Part shown: positions 20,652-33,145 of the stretch, piece after piece
Position numbering within the stretch: position 1 is the stretch's first letter
How the letters are laid out: every line of letters starts with the position of its first letter
DNA from: Panopea generosa
Lineage: Eukaryota; Mollusca; Bivalvia; Adapedonta; Hiatellidae
DNA length: 64,000 nucleotides
Assembly: GCA_029582155.1 (NCBI GenBank)
Contig: CM055895.1
Coordinates: 13,166,770-13,230,769, forward strand
Direction: 5' to 3'
The notes under the pieces: model-generated
What the model was told of the DNA's origin: nothing
The model's database searches: none
Seen by the model: only the letters and a program-made list of their open reading frames with translations
Program-made: the position numbers and the translations under genes

Positions 20652-23600
20652 TGTTGTGAACCTGTACTTGTGTTGTGACCCAGAGCGTGTACTTCTGCGT
20701 TGACCGCATATTGTGTTTATCAAGTGTACATGTGTGGTGACCGTTAACTAGTGTGTTGACCGTGTACTTGTGTTGTGACCCTGTAATTGTGCAGTGACCA
20801 TGGAAGTGTATGGTTACAATGTACATGTGTGGTGACCAGGTACTTGTGTGGTGACCGTGTACTTGAGTCGTGATCCTGTTCATGTGTAATGACCCTTGAC
20901 GTGTATGGTTACAATGTACTTGTGTTGTGACCGTGTACTTGTGTTGTGGCTCTGTACTTGTGTTGTGACCTTGGACGTGTATGGTTACAATGAACATGTG
21001 TGGTGACCGTGTACTTTTGTTGTGAACCTGTAGTTGTGCAGTGACCATAAACGTGTATGGTTACAATGTACATGTGTGGTGACCGTGTACTGGTGTGTGA
21101 GATCTATACGTGTACAGTGACCGTGTACTTGTGTGATGACCTTGTACGTCTGTGGGTAATCTATATTTGCATGGTGACGGTCTACCTGTGTGGTGACCGT
21201 GTACTTGTGTGAGTAATCTATACATACGTGGTGACCATGTACTTGTGTGGTGACCATGTACTTGTGTGGGTAATCTATACTTGCGTGGTGACCATGTCCT
21301 TGTGTGGTAACCTTGTACTTGTGTGGGTAACCTATACTTGCATGGTTACCATGAACTTGTGTGGTGACCATGTACTTGTGTGGGTAACCTATACTTGCAT
21401 GGTTACCATGAACTTGTGTGGTGACCATGTACTTGTGTGGTAACCGTGTACTTGTGTGGTAATCTCTACTTGTTTGCTGACCATGTACTTGAGTGGTAAC
21501 CTAGTACTAGTGTGGTAATATATACTTGTATGGTTACAATGTACATGTGTGGTGACCGTGTACTTGTGTGGTTAATCTATGCATGTACAGTGACCGTGTA
21601 CTTGTGTGATGATGACCTTGTACGTCTGTGGGTAATCTATATAAGCGTGGTGAAGGTCTACCTCTGTGGTGACCTTGTACTTGTGTGGGTAATCTATACA
21701 TGCGAGGTGACCATGTACTTGTGTGGTGAATTTGTACTTGTGTGGGTAATCTGTACTTGCGTGGTGACCATGTACTTGTGTGGTAACATTGTACTTGCGT
21801 GGGTAATCTATACTTGCATGGTGACCATGTACTTGTGTGGTGACCATGTACTTGTGTGAGTAATCTATACATGCGTGGTTACCATGTACTTGTGTGATGA
21901 CCATGTACTTGTGTGGGTAATCTATACTTGCGTGGTGACCATGTACTTATGTGGTGACCTTGTACTTGTGTGGTAATGTATACTTGCGTAGTGACCTTGT
22001 ACTTGTGTGGTGACCATGTACTTGTGTGGATAATCTATACTTGCGTGGTGACCTTGTACTTGTGACGGTAATTTATACTTGCGTAATGACCTTGTACTTG
22101 TGTGGTGACCATGTACTAATGTGGGTAATCTATACATGCGTGGAGACCAAGTACTTGTGCGATGACCTTGTACTTGTTTTGGTATTCTATCCTTGCGCGG
22201 TGACCATGTACTTATGTGGTGACCATGTACTTGTGTGGGTAATCTATACTTGCGTGGTGACCTTGTACTTGTATGGTGATCGTGTACTTGTGTGGTTTCC
22301 TTGTACTTTTGTGATGACATTGTACTTTTGTAGCTAATATATACTTGTGTTGTGACCTTGTTCTTGTGTGGTGACCATGTACTTGTGTGGTGACCATGTA
22401 CTTGTGTGGGTAATCTATACTTGTGTGGTGTCCTTGTAATTGTGTGGTGACCTTGTACTAGTATGGATAATCTATACTTGTGTGGTGACCATGTACTTGC
22501 GTGGTGACCTTGTACTTGTATGGATAATCTATACCTGTGTGGTGGCCGTGTACTTGTGGGGTGACCTTGTACTTGTGTGGATAATCTATACTTGCGTGGT
22601 GACCATGTACTTTTGTGGTGACCTTGTACCTTAGTGGGTAATATATACTTTCGTGGTGACCATGTACTTGTATGGTGACCTTGTACTTGTTTGGGTAATA
22701 TATTCTTGCGTTGTGACCTTGTACCTGTATGGATAATCTATAGTTGCGTGGTGACCGTGTACTTGTGTGGTGACCTTGTACCTGTGTGGGCAATATATGC
22801 TTGCGTGGTGACCATGTACTTGTATGGCGACCTTGTACTTGTTTGGGTAAAATATACTTGCGTGGTGACCTTGTACCTGTATGGATAATCTATATTTGCG
22901 TGATGACCATGTACTTGTATGTGACCTTATACTTGTTTGGGTAATGTATACTTGCGTTGTGACCTTGTACTAGTATGGATAATCTATACTTGTGTGGTGA
23001 CCATGTACTTGCGTCGTGACCTTGTACTTGTATGTGACCTTGTACTTGTTTGGGTAATATATACTTGCGTTGTGACCTTGTAACTGTATGGATAATCTAT
23101 ACTTGTGTGGTGACCATGTCTTTGTGTGATGATCTTGTACGTCTGTGTGTACTCTATACTTGTGTGTAACCATGTACTTTTGTGGTGCCCTTGTACGTGT
23201 GTGAGTAATCTAGATTTGTGTGGTGACCATATACTTGTGTGGTGACCTTGTATTTGTGTGGGTACTCTATACCTGCACGGTGACCGTTTACTTGTGAGGG
23301 TAATCTATACTTGCGTGCTGACCGTGTACTTTTGTAATGACATTGTACTTGTGTGAGTACTCTATTCTTGCGTTGTGACCGTGTACTTGTGCAATGACCT
23401 TGTATTTAGGTGGGTAATCTATACTTGCTAGGTGACCGTATACCTGCGTGATGATCTTGTACGTGAATGGAGGCTCTATACTTGCGTGGTGACTATACTT
23501 GTGTGGGTATTCTGTATTTGCGTGGTGGCCGTGTACTTGTGCGATGACCTTGTACTGAGGTCGGTTATCTATACTTGGTGGTGACCGTTTACCTGCGTGG

Positions 23601-24465
23601 TGATCTTGTACGTGAATGTTGACTCTATACTAACGTTATGACTGTACTTGGATGGGTACTCTATACCTGCGTGGTGGCCATGTAAGTGTGCGATGACCGT
23701 GTACTTATGTGGGTAATCTATACTTGCGTGGTGACCGTGCACATGTATTGTGATCTTGTACGTGAATAGTGACTCTATACTTGTGTGCTGACAATATACT
23801 TATGTGGTGACCTTTTACGTATGTTAATAATCTATACTTATGGGGTGACATTGTACTTGTGTTGGGAATCTAAACTTGCGTGGTGAGCGTATAATTGGGT
23901 AGTAACGCTGTATTTGTGTAGTGATCCTGTCTATTTGTCATGACATGTATTTGTGTGGTGACCGTGTACGTGTGTGGTGACCGTATACTTGGGTATAACC
24001 CTGTATTTGTGTAGTGATCCTGTCTATTTGTTATGACATGTATCTGTGTGGTGACCGTGTACGTGTGTGGTGACCGTGTACGTGTGTGGTGACCGTATAC
24101 TTGGGTAGTAACCCTGTAGATTCTGTCTAATTGTCATGACATGTATTTGTGTGGTGAGCGTGTACATGTGTGGTGACTGTATACTATGGTGGTAACCCTG
24201 TATTTGTGTGGTGACCCTGTCTATTTGCCACGACATGTATTTGTGTGGTGACCGTGTACGTGTATGGTGACTATATACTTGGGTAGTAACCCTGTATCTG
24301 TGTAGTGACCCTGTCTATTTGTCATGACATGTATTTGTGTGGTGACCGTGTACGTGTGTGGTGATTGTATACTTGGGTAATAACTCTGTATTTGTGTAGT
24401 GATCCTGTCTATTTGTCATGACATGTATTTGTGTGGTGACCGTCTACTAATGTGTTGACTCTGTG
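20652..24465. repeat. 19-bp minisatellite array, about 200 units, with 57-bp and 94-bp higher-order repeats
   Basis: The basic unit is tggtgaccatgtacttgtg. From about 21200 to 23500 the order is a triplet of units (one carrying gggtaatctatacttgcg), 57 bp. From about 23940 to 24430 a different block with gtcatgacatgtatttgtg recurs about every 94 bp (23941, 24034, 24137, 24231, 24325, 24419). Frames stay open on both strands only because 57 is a multiple of 3. Confidence 0.95.
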
Positions 24466-26094
24466 TATGTATGGTCCGGTATGTGTGTGGTACTCTGTAA
24501 TTGGGGTTCTGTACTTTGTATGCTGTACTGAGTTCGGTAAGCATATCGATCACATTTGCAGATATATTTTTTATTCTGTAGGTAAATATGGTTTTATACT
24601 TATGAAGAATGAAGTATGTTTGAGTCATAACATTTGAGTAGGTAAAATCACAGCACGTGCATGGTTTATCAATTAATGATCTAAATCTCCAACAGGCATT
24701 GCGCTGATGTAAATATTTGTCTGGTAAGTTAATTAAAGCAAGGACTCAGAGTGGAATAAGAAACTTACATCTCCTCATGACTAAATGGTGATAAAACAGC
24801 ACGTGATGGATTAATCATTTACGAAATTAACCTTTCAAAATTCACAAGCATCTGGTTTCTTATGCATAAAATACATCAACTCGTATGCAACTTAAGGTAT
24901 GCTTGATAATGTCTGCATCGTGCCAACTGATCTTTGATGAAAAAATGATTGCAGTTTTAAGTAAAAGTTGTTGCGTTTAGATGCAATATACACATTACTT
25001 AATCATTAGTATCTCAACAATTTTCAATACCATTTGCTGGAAATAGTCATTTTTTACACTGTAGCTATTTTGAATTGTATTCTTCCAGGAGATGATAGGA
25101 AGTTAAGATAATTGAAAATGTATTTTGCATGAATACGCGAGCGTTTGCAAAATCTCAATCAGTTGCTGAGCATTCTCCACATTTTCCATATAATTCCTTG
25201 ATTTAACAAATTATTTATCGTTATAGTAAATGATATTCACAACTGAAACAAGCAATGTTTTGATTAATCTATACTGTATTGAATTATAACAATGGTCAGT
25301 TTTATCGACATCAATGACATCAATAAGTTTGTTGCTCAGTGTTATCGACCAACACCATTAAAACTAATTTATCAGCGTTGAAACGGTGGAATTCAATTAA
25401 AACGCATATTTGCATAGGTCCCAATAGTATTGTCTCCAAACAGCAATATATACCATTATTTTAGCCAGATACAAGATAAATGAGTAAATCAACATAACGT
25501 TACTATTCAGATTTCTGTATTGTTTAGTGCCTTATGCTGGCTTGTCTTATGTTACATTTAATGAGTAACACCATTAGTGCGCTGACTGTTGGAGGACGAT
25601 GAATGTTAGACGAGATTAATGAACGTTGGAGGACGATGAATGTTTTCACATATTCAGATGTATGCTAAAAGTAATAAGTGTTTGAGATTTTTTTATATAA
25701 AAAATGTACATGTGTTATATATATATTTTTTTTAAATTCTGCTTTTTTATTACAAACCATTGCTTTCCCAAGAAACAATAGAAAGTGAATTTGTACCATC
25801 GTGTTGATCAATACTTTCTAGTTTTTACTTGACTAAACAGTTTGGGAGATACAAACGATATGTTCATACGGTTATGTTCAGTGGATAAAAGTGTATAGTT
25901 GGAATAATACTGACAATGTGGCCCAGATTTACTTTAATGTGTATTGAGGCATTATGCTAATTAAGAGTTTGTGCTTGTAATTTGTTCGTTAATGAAGTAA
26001 ATTAAAGCACTAACATTATTGCTAGATATCGGCTAATGAAATACATGTAAATACTTACTTATAACACGCCTCCAACTGCGTTCTGAATGTAGAA
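24466..26094. other. Upstream region of the receptor gene; no other gene seen
   Basis: AT-rich. A short direct repeat (gttggaggacgatgaatgtt) occurs at about 25588 and 25624. No convincing TATA box was found close to the receptor ATG. Promoter elements or a 5' UTR exon may lie here but cannot be identified. Confidence 0.45.
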
Positions 26095-27396
26095 ATGGGA
26101 TCATTTACTGTGTTTTACATGTTTTTTATCGCGTACACAAGTACAGGGTACTGTTCATCCAGGACAAATGGAACAACGCGTCTCCTAACTGATATGATGA
26201 AAAATTACACTGCCAGTATTCGCCCGGAACTGGATAATGACAACAGGGTGGTGATCAACGTAACGTACAATCTTATCTCTATTTCTGAAGTCAACGAAGT
26301 TAAAAGTTACGCAAAATTCATTGGATTTCTTTTCGCTAGCTGGACGGACGAGAGAATACGTTGGGATCCAAATAATTATGAGAGCGTAACGGATATTACT
26401 TTGTTGCCACAAATGGTTTGGATTCCTCCAATAATTGTGGGAAACCCCAGTGACACGGTCACGTATTTTAAGGATGTTAAAACGGAAGTTACGTTTCATT
26501 ACGACGGTACGGCGCTTTGGTCTCCAGGGTCTGTCTCGCGTACATATTGTTCAATGAATGTGTTCACTTATCCATTTGATTTTCAAAATTGCTCTGTGTT
26601 GATGGTTCCGGAAGGAGTTCAAGCTGCTCAAGTCAATTTGACGCATGCGCGTTCACACGTTGTTCTTGATTTCTATTTGGTAAACAGCGAATGGGATATT
26701 GAGGAAACGTGGACGAGTGAAGAAGTGGCGTATGGTTATATGACATTCATATCGTTTAACTTCCGTCTAAAAAGAAAGCCAACATTCCTTGTAGTAAACC
26801 TTCTTCTTCCGCTGATTTGTATAAGTTTTCTAAATATAACGGTCTTCTTACTTCCTCCAGAATCTGGTGAGAGAATATCGTTTTCCGTTACTGTGTTTTT
26901 ATCTTATTCAGTGTTTATTACGTTTGTCGGACAAACCATTCCCAGAGTATCGAACCCGGTACCGCTTTTGTGTTATTACATTCTTTTTCTTCTAATATCC
27001 AGCGGATGGATAACCGTGACAGCAATTCTGAACCTTAGGTTGCACCAAAGGCAATCTCTGAAAATACCCTCAGCGTGCATGCAAGTACTGACAACGTGTA
27101 TCCAGAGGCCATGTCCTGCGGATAATCGAAGAAAATCGGATATGAATGAAATACCTTCTAAGCGAAATAATCCAGAAGAACACAAATACGTTGATGATAG
27201 AAATGGAGAGCAACAATTTACTGTTACTGATGGACGGACTATTCACTTTGACGAGGACCATCCAATCGATGATACGATAGGGAACCCATTAGCTGGGAAG
27301 ATTGATCGAATTGTGTTCTGTTTCTTTGCTGTTTTAAATATAACAGCCCTTGGCGGTGTGATCTGGAAAATGCAGGAAAATGGACAATCGAAATAG
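26095..27396 (+). CDS. Nicotinic-type Cys-loop ligand-gated ion channel subunit, single exon
   Basis: An intact 433-residue frame begins at MGSFTVFYMF; residues 1-20 are a likely signal peptide. The extracellular domain has the family WTDERIRWDP (83-92) and the Cys-loop C152-x13-C166 containing YPFDFQ. N-glycosylation sequons lie near residues 25, 37, 55, 165 and 181. Four membrane segments follow: M1 about 229-253, M2 about 259-281 with GER at its inner end (as in cation-selective members), M3 about 289-313 and M4 about 405-424, with a charged M3-M4 loop (about 315-404). The length fits the family. It lacks the vicinal Cys pair of alpha subunits in loop C, the loop-B Trp motif after the Cys-loop is absent, and WxPD of loop A is WIPP. 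It is therefore probably a divergent non-alpha subunit. These proteins work as pentamers in the plasma membrane; the ligand is unknown. The lack of introns suggests a retrocopy origin. Confidence 0.93.
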   Translation: MGSFTVFYMFFIAYTSTGYCSSRTNGTTRLLTDMMKNYTASIRPELDNDNRVVINVTYNLISISEVNEVKSYAKFIGFLFASWTDERIRWDPNNYESVTDITLLPQMVWIPPIIVGNPSDTVTYFKDVKTEVTFHYDGTALWSPGSVSRTYCSMNVFTYPFDFQNCSVLMVPEGVQAAQVNLTHARSHVVLDFYLVNSEWDIEETWTSEEVAYGYMTFISFNFRLKRKPTFLVVNLLLPLICISFLNITVFLLPPESGERISFSVTVFLSYSVFITFVGQTIPRVSNPVPLLCYYILFLLISSGWITVTAILNLRLHQRQSLKIPSACMQVLTTCIQRPCPADNRRKSDMNEIPSKRNNPEEHKYVDDRNGEQQFTVTDGRTIHFDEDHPIDDTIGNPLAGKIDRIVFCFFAVLNITALGGVIWKMQENGQSK

Positions 27397-27499
27397 AATA
27401 TGGATTTACTATTTCACTAACGTATTGCAAACCTAAGTTCGGATTATGTAGTGATGTTATTCAGTTGATCAACCGGGAAAGATAATAACTCATTCATTT
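27397..27499 (+). other. Receptor 3' flank
   Basis: Likely 3' UTR; no clear AATAAA was seen before repeat F begins. Confidence 0.35.
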
Positions 27500-27990
27500 G
27501 CCTTGTTGTTAATGTAGTTAATTCCTGCAACAAAGTCAACAAATAGAAATTACAAACCCTTTTAAAAATTGAATGATCTACAACGATGCTATGTCCAATT
27601 GTTGGTGTTACTTTCAATATTTATATGTTTCTTTGTATAATTCTAAGTTTGAATTTATATATTTAAGCTGATAAAATGAATGTTGGAATTAAATAAGTTT
27701 ACCTTGTCCATTTGATATGTTTACAGAATATATAAACAATGAAAACTTCATAACAATTTAAGATCATACTTTGAGGGATCATTTATAAGGACGTCAGGTA
27801 ACTCTGGCAGTACCATAAACCACGAGATGGAGACATTGCGTCGGCCTCTTCTGAGCCAATCTGATCACCTCGGCTTTTATGCTACGCAAAAGACGTGTAT
27901 TATACGGAGGATACGGAAATACCCGGTGTTTTGCGATTGCTTCTAAGCGTGAAGCGGACAGTGCTTCATTTTCATTGTAGTTACAATTCA
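27500..27990 (+). repeat. Interspersed repeat F, copy 2 (divergent)
   Basis: Shares gtagttaattcc, caacgatgctatgt, atttaagatcatacttt, gacgtcaggtaactctg and accataaaccacgag with the other copies. Its 3' part is rearranged (extra segment 27845-27945) and then returns to taagcgtgaagcggacag. Confidence 0.7.
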
Positions 27991-28149
27991 TATTTCCATT
28001 TAATTAATCTACTTGTATTTTTGATAATTATAAACACATGTAGTTCTATAATTATTATTTTACTTTTATTATAAACACGTAGATTAATTAATTATTTTTA
28101 CATACATTATTTTCAACTTGAAGAAAAATAACTCGTACGTAATTATTAA

Positions 28150-28695
28150 TGTGTAACTGCCGAGTTATTCCCCCGGACATGTAATTGTGCGACTGTTATA
28201 GAGTAATACAAACCCTTTCAGTAGATTTAAGCATCACAAGGAACATTGTGTTGTTTTTCTAGATGATATATATATCTTTTATATTATTTTTAAATCAATG
28301 TTTTATTAACTTTTATTAATTTATATACTGTTATATTAATTTATAAATAGTTTAATTATTATATATGATAATAAATGTCTTACAATATGTAAATATAGTA
28401 ACTTGTACAATAAACATTTTCATATGATTAATAAACTTTAAATGATGACTCAAAATTTAAGATCATACTTTTAGGGATCATTTCTATAGTATGCATCGCC
28501 AGGACGTCAGGTAACTCTGACGGGACCATAAACCACGAGGAGGAGACATAGCGTCCTCTTCTGAGCGTGAAGCGGACAGCGGTTGTCACTAGCTCGGGGT
28601 GACTTGACCACTGTTATTGATGACCGTTCCTCTCCTCCCTAAGTGGGGAGTTGGAGGAAGGGGACGCATTCTGAGTGGTTTATGGTGAAAAAAAA
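28150..28695 (+). repeat. Interspersed repeat F, copy 3
   Basis: 28455-28690 is nearly identical to 20195-20425. The AT-rich stretch 28340-28450 matches the reverse complement of 31690-31820, so it belongs to the element. It ends gtggtttatggtgaaaaaaa. Confidence 0.8.
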
Positions 28696-29198
28696 AGCAA
28701 CAAAACATAATAAGAAATATAACAAATCTTCTATTTGCAAAAAGTTGGCAAACTTTTAACATTCTTTACCGTAGCCGTTTTCTACCCAGGCTTTATGCAC
28801 CATAAGTTATCGTGATATTAAGCTTTACAGTGTTGATCACCGCCAAAATAATCATACACGACAGGCACTGCCTTTTATTCATCGGATTTCATTATTTCAT
28901 GTATTTAATCAGTGACATAATTATATACATTATCAAGTCACTGATTAAGCCAGCAGAAACGAATCAAACAATAAACATACATTGCGAACATTGTATCATG
29001 TTACTTTCATACAATATACCAAATGCTACAATAATAGCAATCACATTTGGAAGGCTTACGTATATCTATTATCGGCTATCAGAACTTTCATTTTGAGTAT
29101 TACGAAGAGTCGCATAATATTATCTAGGTTTGGTTTAAACATATAAACATACTTATATTATATGAAATGAACACCACGTGATAATACATATTTATATA
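28696..29198. other. AT-rich spacer; one short open frame of no evident meaning
   Basis: A 94-codon hydrophobic frame at 28812-29096 has no recognisable motif and reads like chance in AT-rich DNA. Confidence 0.5.
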
Positions 29199-30683
29199 CT
29201 AGCGGAAAAAAGAAACTGTGCATGTATAAAATGTACATGTATCGCTCAATTTTATAAATTAAAGCTTGAAACTTTACACAGGTAAGTTGTGTATCCCTCT
29301 CGGTCATTTACACTGGTCAGTGCATGAGTTGCACGGGTAGTTTGTCTGTCTGGCCAACGTCTTCGTTTTCACGTTTTTTTTCGGCCAGCAGTCAATCGCA
29401 AACACGTTTGTCGCCTAAACCTGTGTAAAAGCATAGTGTTGATACCTGTAAGACACAAAACCAGCATAATTTTGAAAAACGTCTTTGATACGCCATGCCA
29501 AGGTTGAATGAAACTGACAGATTCCGCGCACGTAAGCTGATGTACGTCATACAGACGTTTCCAGACAATTTGGTGTACACAGAAATACTGTAAACGCCTT
29601 GTGGAGACGGTACCAACAGTTTTGGGACACCAGAGACCGGCCTGGGTCAGGACGTCCATGCGTAACGTCTAATCGTCAGGATACGTACATCCGGGTCGTT
29701 TATCTCCGTGAACGACTCAGAACTGCTACTTTGACGGCTAGAAGTATTCCATGCCTTAGAAGAATTAGTCCCCGAACGGTACGTAATCGATTGCTTGAAC
29801 GAGGCATACGTCCACGACTACCAGCCATACGTCCTGTTCTCCTGCAACGTCATCGTGTAGCACGTTTTGCCTGGTGTAGACGACATATACAATTCACGCA
29901 ACAGGACTGGGCACGTGTTCTTTTCACGGATGAGTCCAGGTTTCATCTCGACAACAGGAACGGTCGTTCTAGAGTGTACCGTCGTGTTGGTGAACGTTCC
30001 ATGACAGTTGTGTGATTCAACGACGTCCATTTGGCGGAGGTAGTGTCATGGTGTGGGTGGCTTCTTATTTCGTGGCAGAACAGCTCTTGTGGTTGTGGAC
30101 GGCACACTTACAGGCATCAGATACCGTGACGAAATCATACGGCCTCACGTCCTTCCATGTGTGCAGCAACGTAACGCCACGCTGCAACAGGAACACGCAA
30201 GTCCGCACGTCGCGCGAGTCGTCACCGACTTCTTGATCCAGAACAATGTGAATATGCTGCCCTGGCCTGCAATGTCACCGGATATGTCGCCTATAGAACA
30301 CGTGTGGGATGAGATGTAGCGTCGCTAACGTCGCTCCAAAATCAGCCGTTGACGTTACATGACCTGTCACGTGCGCTTGTGAGAATCTGGAATGGTATTC
30401 CCCAAGCATTTTCAGCACACTTGTCGCATTAATGAGGCGTCGTTGCCAAGCATGCATCGATTTCAATGGTGGACATACACGGTATTGATGAGATGAACTT
30501 TGTTAAGAGAACGTCTCTGAAAATTGATCTCTATCCAAGACGCTGCTGATGCAATAACCATATCAGTTGAGTTGGTGTAAAATAAAAGTCAGATCAAACA
30601 CTGTTGAATTTTTTTTGCGATTTCTTATATATCTCCTAAGTTATAGCATAGTATACCCATGCACAGTTTCTTTTATCCGCTAG
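29199..30683 (+). mobile_element. Second Tc1-like transposon, different terminal repeats
   Basis: The ends are ctagcggaaaaaagaaactg at 29199 and, inverted, cagtttcttttatccgctag to 30683, with one or two differences. TA flanks both sides (29197-29198, 30684-30685). The length is 1485 bp. The ends are unrelated to those of the 3901-5491 element, so this is a separate family. Confidence 0.92.
29492..30320 (+). pseudogene. Tc1-like transposase remnant (second family)
   Basis: It starts MPRLNETDRFRARKLMYVI near 29494. The frame shifts near 29580, then ALWRRYQQFWDTRDRPGSGRP (29590-29650), RTVRNRLLERGIRPRLP and VLFTDESRFHLD (first catalytic Asp) follow. The frame breaks again near 30015. The second catalytic site reads QEHASPH where the family has an Asp-Asn pair, so that Asp is lost. 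PAMSPDMSPIEHVWDEM ends in a stop at 30317-30319. It is inactive by frame breaks and by loss of the active-site residue. Confidence 0.88.
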
Positions 30684-31429
30684 TATATATAGCACACAGG
30701 CACCGGTCACATTACTACTACAATTTAGGTACTCTATGACCATTTATACTAAGATAAAGTGTTTGAGACCTATGATATAACATATGCAAATGGATTAAGC
30801 AAGTTCTAATAACAACATTAGTTACATACATCCAATATTTATACATTATGTATACTAGAATGAAATGTAATATGATTTATAATATAGGCGAATTTGAAAA
30901 AAAAAATAGAAACTTGAGAAATGTTTGACTATAACGGACTGTTCTGTGACTAATACAGTATTATATTTATTTCATGAAATATAACTTTCCTTCAAAGTCA
31001 GATGCGCCGTCTGTCGAAGAAAGTACACCTCGGTCTAAAACTGACAGTGAGTACCGTCTCAGTCGAAAACAAATTGCAATATTGGTATATATATTGTGTT
31101 ACAGCCACTGCTTCTAATAATAATAAAAACAATACTGCTAAATATACTATACTCAGTCGCAAAAGAGAGTGTGCACTTTTGTTATTCCCATAGTTTTTAA
31201 CTAAAAGTGCTATCGTGTCAAAGTCATAACATGACTATTGTCAATTTACAAAACAAATGCATCCTCGTAAAAGCCAATAAAATGCTCCAAAAATTGGTAC
31301 CATTCAAACATGATATGATTTGTTTTTTCTAACATGGACATTTTCAAGTTTGAAAACGACAGTGCATACTTTCTTTTGCAACTGATTATATTAACACTCT
31401 TTTTTCAAGGGCGTGTTTGGGTGGTTGGT
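30684..31429. other. AT-rich spacer, no gene seen
   Basis: No supported feature; a 63-codon frame at 31002-31193 has no recognisable content. Confidence 0.5.
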
Positions 31430-31985
31430 ATTACCGTTTCTGTTTCGTATGGTCACCATAAACCACTCAGAATGCGTCCCCTTTCTCCAACTCCTCACTT
31501 ACGGAAGAGATGAACGGTCATCAATAACAGTGGTCAAGTCACTCCGAGCTGGTGGCAATCACTGTCCGCTTCACGCTCAGAAGACAACGCTATGTCTCCT
31601 CCTCGTGGTTTATGGTCCTGTCAGAGTTACCTGACGTCCTGGCGATGCATACTATAGAAATGATCCTTAATAGTATGATCTTAAACGTTTAAACCATAAT
31701 TTGAAGTTTATAAATCATATAAAAATGTTTATTGTACAAGTTACTATATTTACATATTGTAAGACATTTATTATCATACATAATAATTAAACTAACACAT
31801 ACATTACAATTTTATTATTAAATTAAATTTTAATTATTAAAAAATTATAAAACAATAGCCACGCAAATAGAAACGTATACATATCAGTAAAACTACACAG
31901 TTTCCCATGTGAAACCTACCCTATGGAAAGGGTCCGCACCGCAATCAAGATATTATCCGTGATCAAGGGGGGATAACCCCATAAT
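31430..31985 (-). repeat. Interspersed repeat F, copy 4, inverted
   Basis: Its reverse complement matches 28340-28690 through both the GC-rich part and the AT-rich part. The two copies lie about 3 kb apart in opposite orientation around the second Tc1-like element. Confidence 0.8.
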
Positions 31986-31989
31986 AAAA

Positions 31990-32384
31990 TCACCTACAAC
32001 AACTACTACCAGTACTAATACTCGTACTACCACTTCTACTCCTATTACTACTACTACCTAGCCGGGCCCGAACAGCTCAGTCGGTTACGCGTCTGACTAT
32101 CAATCCAGTGGTCGTGAGTTCGAATCCCCCGCCCAGCAACAGTCTCCGTGATGATAGATATACGACATTGTGTCTCATTATCATTCGTCTCTCACCACTG
32201 ATTAAAGTGGGAAAGTTATCAGTTACTTGCGGAGGGTGTGCTCGAGTATTGGTTAATCCCAGGACACAGTGGTTAGGTTAACTGATCGTCTGTTAGCCCT
32301 CGATGGCATAAAAATGACGCTAAATATTCAATACTACTACTACTGCTACTACTATTGCTGCTGCTGCTACTACTACTACTACTT

Positions 32385-32454
<70 letters not shown>

Positions 32455-32873
32455 CACCACCGCTGTTGCTGCTACTACTACTGTTGCTGCTGCTGCTTTT
32501 GTTACTATTAGTACTACAACTACTACTACTATTACTAATACTACTATTGCCACTACTACTTCTGCTGATGATAATGCTGTTGCTGATGCTGCTGATACTA
32601 CTACTACTTCTACTTCTGCCACCGACGCTGCTGCTGCTGATACTACTACTATTACTGTTGCTCCTGCTGCTACTATTACTATTACTACTACTACTATTAC
32701 TACTACTACTACTACTTCTCCTCCTACTACTACTACTACTACTACTACTTCTTCTGTTGATGCTGCTGCTGCTCCTTCTACTACTACTTTTACCACTACT
32801 TCTACTATTACTACTACTACTACTACTTCTACTACTACTACTACTACTACTATTACTGTTGCTGCTGCTACTT

Positions 32874-32938
<65 letters not shown>

Positions 32939-32957
32939 GTTGATGCTGCTGCTACTT

Positions 32958-33006
<49 letters not shown>

Positions 33007-33015
33007 AACTACTAT

Positions 33016-33065
<50 letters not shown>

Positions 33066-33066
33066 T

Positions 33067-33132
<66 letters not shown>

Positions 33133-33145
33133 CACTACTACAACA
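31990..33145. repeat. (TAC)n/(TGC)n microsatellite, interrupted by a SINE
   Basis: Trinucleotide repeats TAC with TGC, TTC and ACC variants run at 31990-32058 and 32333-33145. Translation gives poly-Leu, poly-Val or poly-Tyr with no biological meaning. Confidence 0.95.
32059..32332 (+). mobile_element. SINE family A, the most complete copy
   Basis: The tRNA-like head has box A-like cagctcagtcggttacgcgt and box B gagttcgaatccc, followed by the shared body and the tail aaaatgacgctaaatattca. TAC repeats abut on both sides, so it sits in, or seeded, the microsatellite. Confidence 0.9.

Noticed and set aside
28812..29096. 94-codon hydrophobic ORF
   Set aside because: Chance frame in AT-rich spacer between two mobile elements; no motif.
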